NCBI RefSeq assembly: GCF_016808335.1
Contig: NC_053149.1
Span: 33,756,087 to 33,820,086, forward strand
DNA: 64,000 bases
Direction: 5' to 3'
Origin: Panicum virgatum
Taxonomy: Eukaryota; Streptophyta; Magnoliopsida; Poales; Poaceae
Part shown: positions 62,101-64,000 of the stretch, in pieces
Position numbering within the stretch: position 1 is the first letter of the stretch
Layout of the letters: each line of letters begins with the position of its first letter
Notes under the pieces: model-generated
The model's database searches: none
Told to the model about the DNA's origin: nothing
Seen by the model: only the letters and a program-made list of their open reading frames with translations
Position numbers and translations under genes: made by a program

Positions 62101-63559
62101 TATCGTCAAAAGAGTCATCTAACTCAAGGGTAGGGGCCTCACTCTCCCCATTAAACAACTTGTCGAAGTACTATCTCCATCTATCCATGATCTCCTCATC
62201 CTTCACTAGCAGTCGATCTGTCCCATCCTTAATGCATTTGATTTGGTTGATGTCCCTTGTCTTTCGCTCGTGGATCCTAGCCATCCTATAAATGTCCTTC
62301 TCCTCTTCTTTCGTGCCTAGCCGCTGATACAGGTCATCATACGCCTTACCCTTTGCTACATTCACAGCTCGCTTTGCAACCCTCTTCGCTAATTTATAGC
62401 CCTCGATGTTGACTGCACTCTTGTCAAGGTGGAGACGCTTGAAACACTCCTTCTCCTTAATAGCCGTTTGCACCTCGTCATTCCACCACCAGGTGTCTTT
62501 CCCCTCCTGTTTGCCTCCCCTACTCACGCCAAACACATCTGAGGCCACCTTCCGAACACATGTTGTCATCTTTAGCCACATGTCATCTGTGTCTTCTCCT
62601 TCTTTCCAAGGCTCCTCACCTAGCATCCTTTCCTTAAACGCTTGTGCCGCTTCTCCTCTAAGCTTCCACCATTTTGTTCTCGCAATCTTGGCACGTTTGT
62701 CCCGATGGACACGTACCCGAAGACGAAAGTCCGCCACCACAAGCTTGTGTTGAGGGACAACACACTCCCCAGGTATCACCTTACAATCTAAGCAATCACG
62801 TCTATCCTCCCTCCTAGCAAGGATAAAGTCGATCTGGCTCGAGTGTTGTCCACTACGAAATTTCACAAGATGGGATTCCCTCTTCTTAAACACGGTATTC
62901 GCTATCAACAAGTCGTAGGCTAACGCGAAGTTCAACACATCCTCCCCCTCTTGACTCCTGCTACCATACCCAAAACCCCCGTGCACTCGCTCGAACCCTA
63001 CATTAGTCGCACCCACATGGCCGTTGAGATCTCCTCCTATGAAGAGTTTCTCACTGGTAGGCACGGTACTAACCATGCTATCTAGATCTTCCCAGAACTG
63101 CATCTTGGTGCTCTCACTAAGGCCTACCTGAGCTGCTTTTTAGACCACGAATGGAAAAGTGTCAGTTAAGTTGACTTGTTTTGGCCCTGCTGCAGAATTC
63201 TGCTTAAGCCTCTAATCTGGATTTGACATATGTGCTCCATGGTACTTTGAGGCTTCAGAAATTCTTGGTTTCATTTGTATACAGTTCTTAATATAAGGAA
63301 CAAAGTGCCATTTAGTTTATCTTTTTCTTAGCCCTTCAGTACATACAGCATGCAGTATTTTACTTCTGGTGCTTAAAATGAGCAGATCTGTGAAGACATT
63401 CACATACGAGTCACTGAACAACATCGCAAGGTTCATAAATGGAATATCAGCACTCTTATTGACTCTATTACCTGGAAAAGGCAACATTTTAGAAGGGATC
63501 AGTGGCTGGGAACTTAAGCCAGCTCTTCGTGGGCCACGTCTCCCTCGTTGGATGGAAAG
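59183..63559 (+). CDS. Host gene: class-3 (mono/diacylglycerol) lipase-like protein, first two coding exons (partial)
   Basis: Exon 1, 59183-59226, encodes MLQEFVDNVIAVTKE (last codon split). Donor GTAAGC. Exon 2, 63386-63559, encodes SVKTFTYESLNNIARFINGI, SALLLTLLPGKGNILEGI and SGWELKPALRGPRLPRWMER; donor GTAATG. The junction GA|A TCT keeps the frame. This matches, from memory, the N-terminal domain of plant lipases (Pfam Lipase3_N) that precedes the alpha/beta-hydrolase class-3 lipase domain; the catalytic GxSxG serine and the rest lie beyond the window. The LLLTLLPG stretch is hydrophobic and may be a membrane segment. No damage is visible in either exon, so the gene is probably alive. Intron 1 is 4159 bp, of which 2598 bp is an RTE LINE. 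Confidence 0.8.
59227..60533. other. Intron 1 of the lipase-like gene, left part
   Basis: Ordinary T-rich plant intron sequence up to the RTE insertion; no other feature supported. Short frames here are not conserved-looking. Confidence 0.55.
60534..63131 (-). mobile_element. RTE-clade LINE, 5' truncated, in intron 1
   Basis: Minus-strand element of 2598 bp flanked by an exact 16-bp TSD, GCTGCTTTTTAGACCA (60518-60533 and 63132-63147). Its 3' end (left side) is a TTG-type simple repeat, seen on the plus strand as AACAACAACAACAACAACAT, the usual tail of plant RTE elements, instead of poly-A. The 5' end (right side) begins inside the endonuclease domain. It lies antisense to the host gene, entirely within the intron. 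Confidence 0.93.
60611..63103 (-). pseudogene. RTE LINE ORF: endonuclease and reverse transcriptase, one stop
   Basis: From 63103 leftward: end of the apurinic-type endonuclease with LFIGGDLNGHVGATN, VHGGFGYGSRSQEGEDVLNF and HSSQIDFILARR, a linker with WWWNDEVQTAIKEKECFKR, then the reverse transcriptase: MKGGKSMGPDGIPIEVWR, MPEEWRRSILVPIFKNKGD, CTNYRGIKLMSHTMKLWERV, FIDLEKAYDKIPR, HQGSALSSYLFALVMDE and the active site MLFADDVVLVGES (about 61386-61350), ending AINVPEP. A single TAG at about 62168 (RWR-stop-YFDKLFN, normally Q) separates the two open pieces, which are in the same frame (315 codons apart from ATG to ATG). The first about 40-60 endonuclease residues are missing. Confidence 0.92.
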
Positions 63560-64000
63560 GTAATGTTAACACTCTCCATATATGACTTAAATTATATTGG
63601 AAATTTATGATTGTTGATATAAGATGTTATGATGTACTCCTATTTGGCTGGGATGATGAGGAACATGCAATTCTCAGAACTCGGTAGGATTGTAGGAAAA
63701 TAGCAAGTATTGATTGAATCCGTACCTGTTCTGTAATCTTAATTTCTGTATGAGCAATTTGAATCCCCATAACCTGTTACTTTCTATTACGTATATTTTA
63801 TAACAACTATATGAAGCAGTGTGTCTGCCCATTGAGACCTATGTTTGGTGTCTTGGGTTGCTCGGTAGATTCTTTGTCATGTAATTGTAAATGATGTGGT
63901 CCATTTTGTCTTAATTTCTATGAGAACTATGAATACCAACTTTTTAGCCTTGTGATATATACCGCATTATGCATATTCCTGTTTACTTTAACTATTGCAA
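63560..64000. other. Start of intron 2 of the lipase-like gene
   Basis: AT-rich intron sequence after the donor GTAATG at 63560. No exon signal with convincing coding content before the window ends. Confidence 0.5.

Noticed and set aside
1..64000. tRNA, rRNA, integrated plant pararetrovirus or bacterial-type systems
   Set aside because: Looked for characteristic text (tRNA arms and CCA-adjacent cores beyond primer sites, rRNA blocks, caulimovirid coat or movement protein motifs, operon structure) and saw none; this was by eye and not exhaustive.

Overview
This is a repeat-dense piece of a grass (Poaceae) nuclear genome. The evidence is eukaryotic and plant-like throughout: spliced gene pieces with GT-AG junctions, plant retrotransposon lineages (Athila, Tat/RIRE2-like, chromovirus, SIRE-like Copia, plant L1 and plant RTE LINEs), hAT and PIF/Harbinger DNA transposons, and LTR families of the kind common in cereals. 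I cannot name the species. No rRNA, tRNA, CRISPR array, bacterial operon or viral genome was seen.

Layout. 1-2309: part of a minus-strand LTR element and an old Athila-type LTR fragment. 2310-7575: minus-strand chromovirus (Ty3/gypsy) with a 2-kb LTR and a broken pol. 7576-20620: an Athila-lineage element (LTR, tRNA-Asp-like PBS, gag, protease, then a region with a TATA box and an ATHILA ORF1-like gene). It has been hit by a solo LTR (8961-9775), an L1 LINE fragment (about 11185-13366) and a 3.8-kb solo LTR (15700-19474). 20625-24348: 3' remnant of a Tat element with a 79-bp tandem array, an antisense ORF and a 3' LTR, itself hit by an hAT element (21048-21852). 24349-28278: low-repeat stretch with one candidate small secreted-protein gene and two tiny 5'-truncated LINE insertions. 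28279-32066: second Athila-type element with a Copia LTR inside its LTR. 32067-34787 and 45613-48747: one minus-strand Tat element split by a complete, younger Tat element (34788-45612). 48768-53240: a pile of LTRs (Athila-type and SIRE-like Copia). 53241-55068: PIF/Harbinger transposase remnant plus its Myb-like partner gene. 56545-57357: a second hAT element. 59183 to beyond 63559: the one clear host gene, the first two coding exons of a class-3 (mono/diacylglycerol) lipase-like protein, with an RTE LINE (60534-63131) in intron 1.

How the parts relate. Most of the window is a record of nested insertion. Several steps are fixed by exact target-site duplications (TSDs) that I read directly: ATTTA, ATAGC, CTAAT, CACCTGGG, ACGGGGAG, and the 16-18 bp LINE TSDs. 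Nearly all transposon genes are broken by stops, frameshifts or truncation; the best preserved are the RTE ORF (one stop) and the second RNase H plus integrase ORF of the complete Tat element (open for 582 codons). I did not find a convincing new biological system. The observations most worth following are the conserved terminal hairpin of the Athila-type LTR family, the matching arrays of short odd palindromes in two unrelated-looking Copia LTRs, the antisense ORFs and non-homologous tandem arrays at the same place in two Tat elements, and the Athila element with gag-protease joined to an ORF1-like gene through a TATA-bearing spacer.
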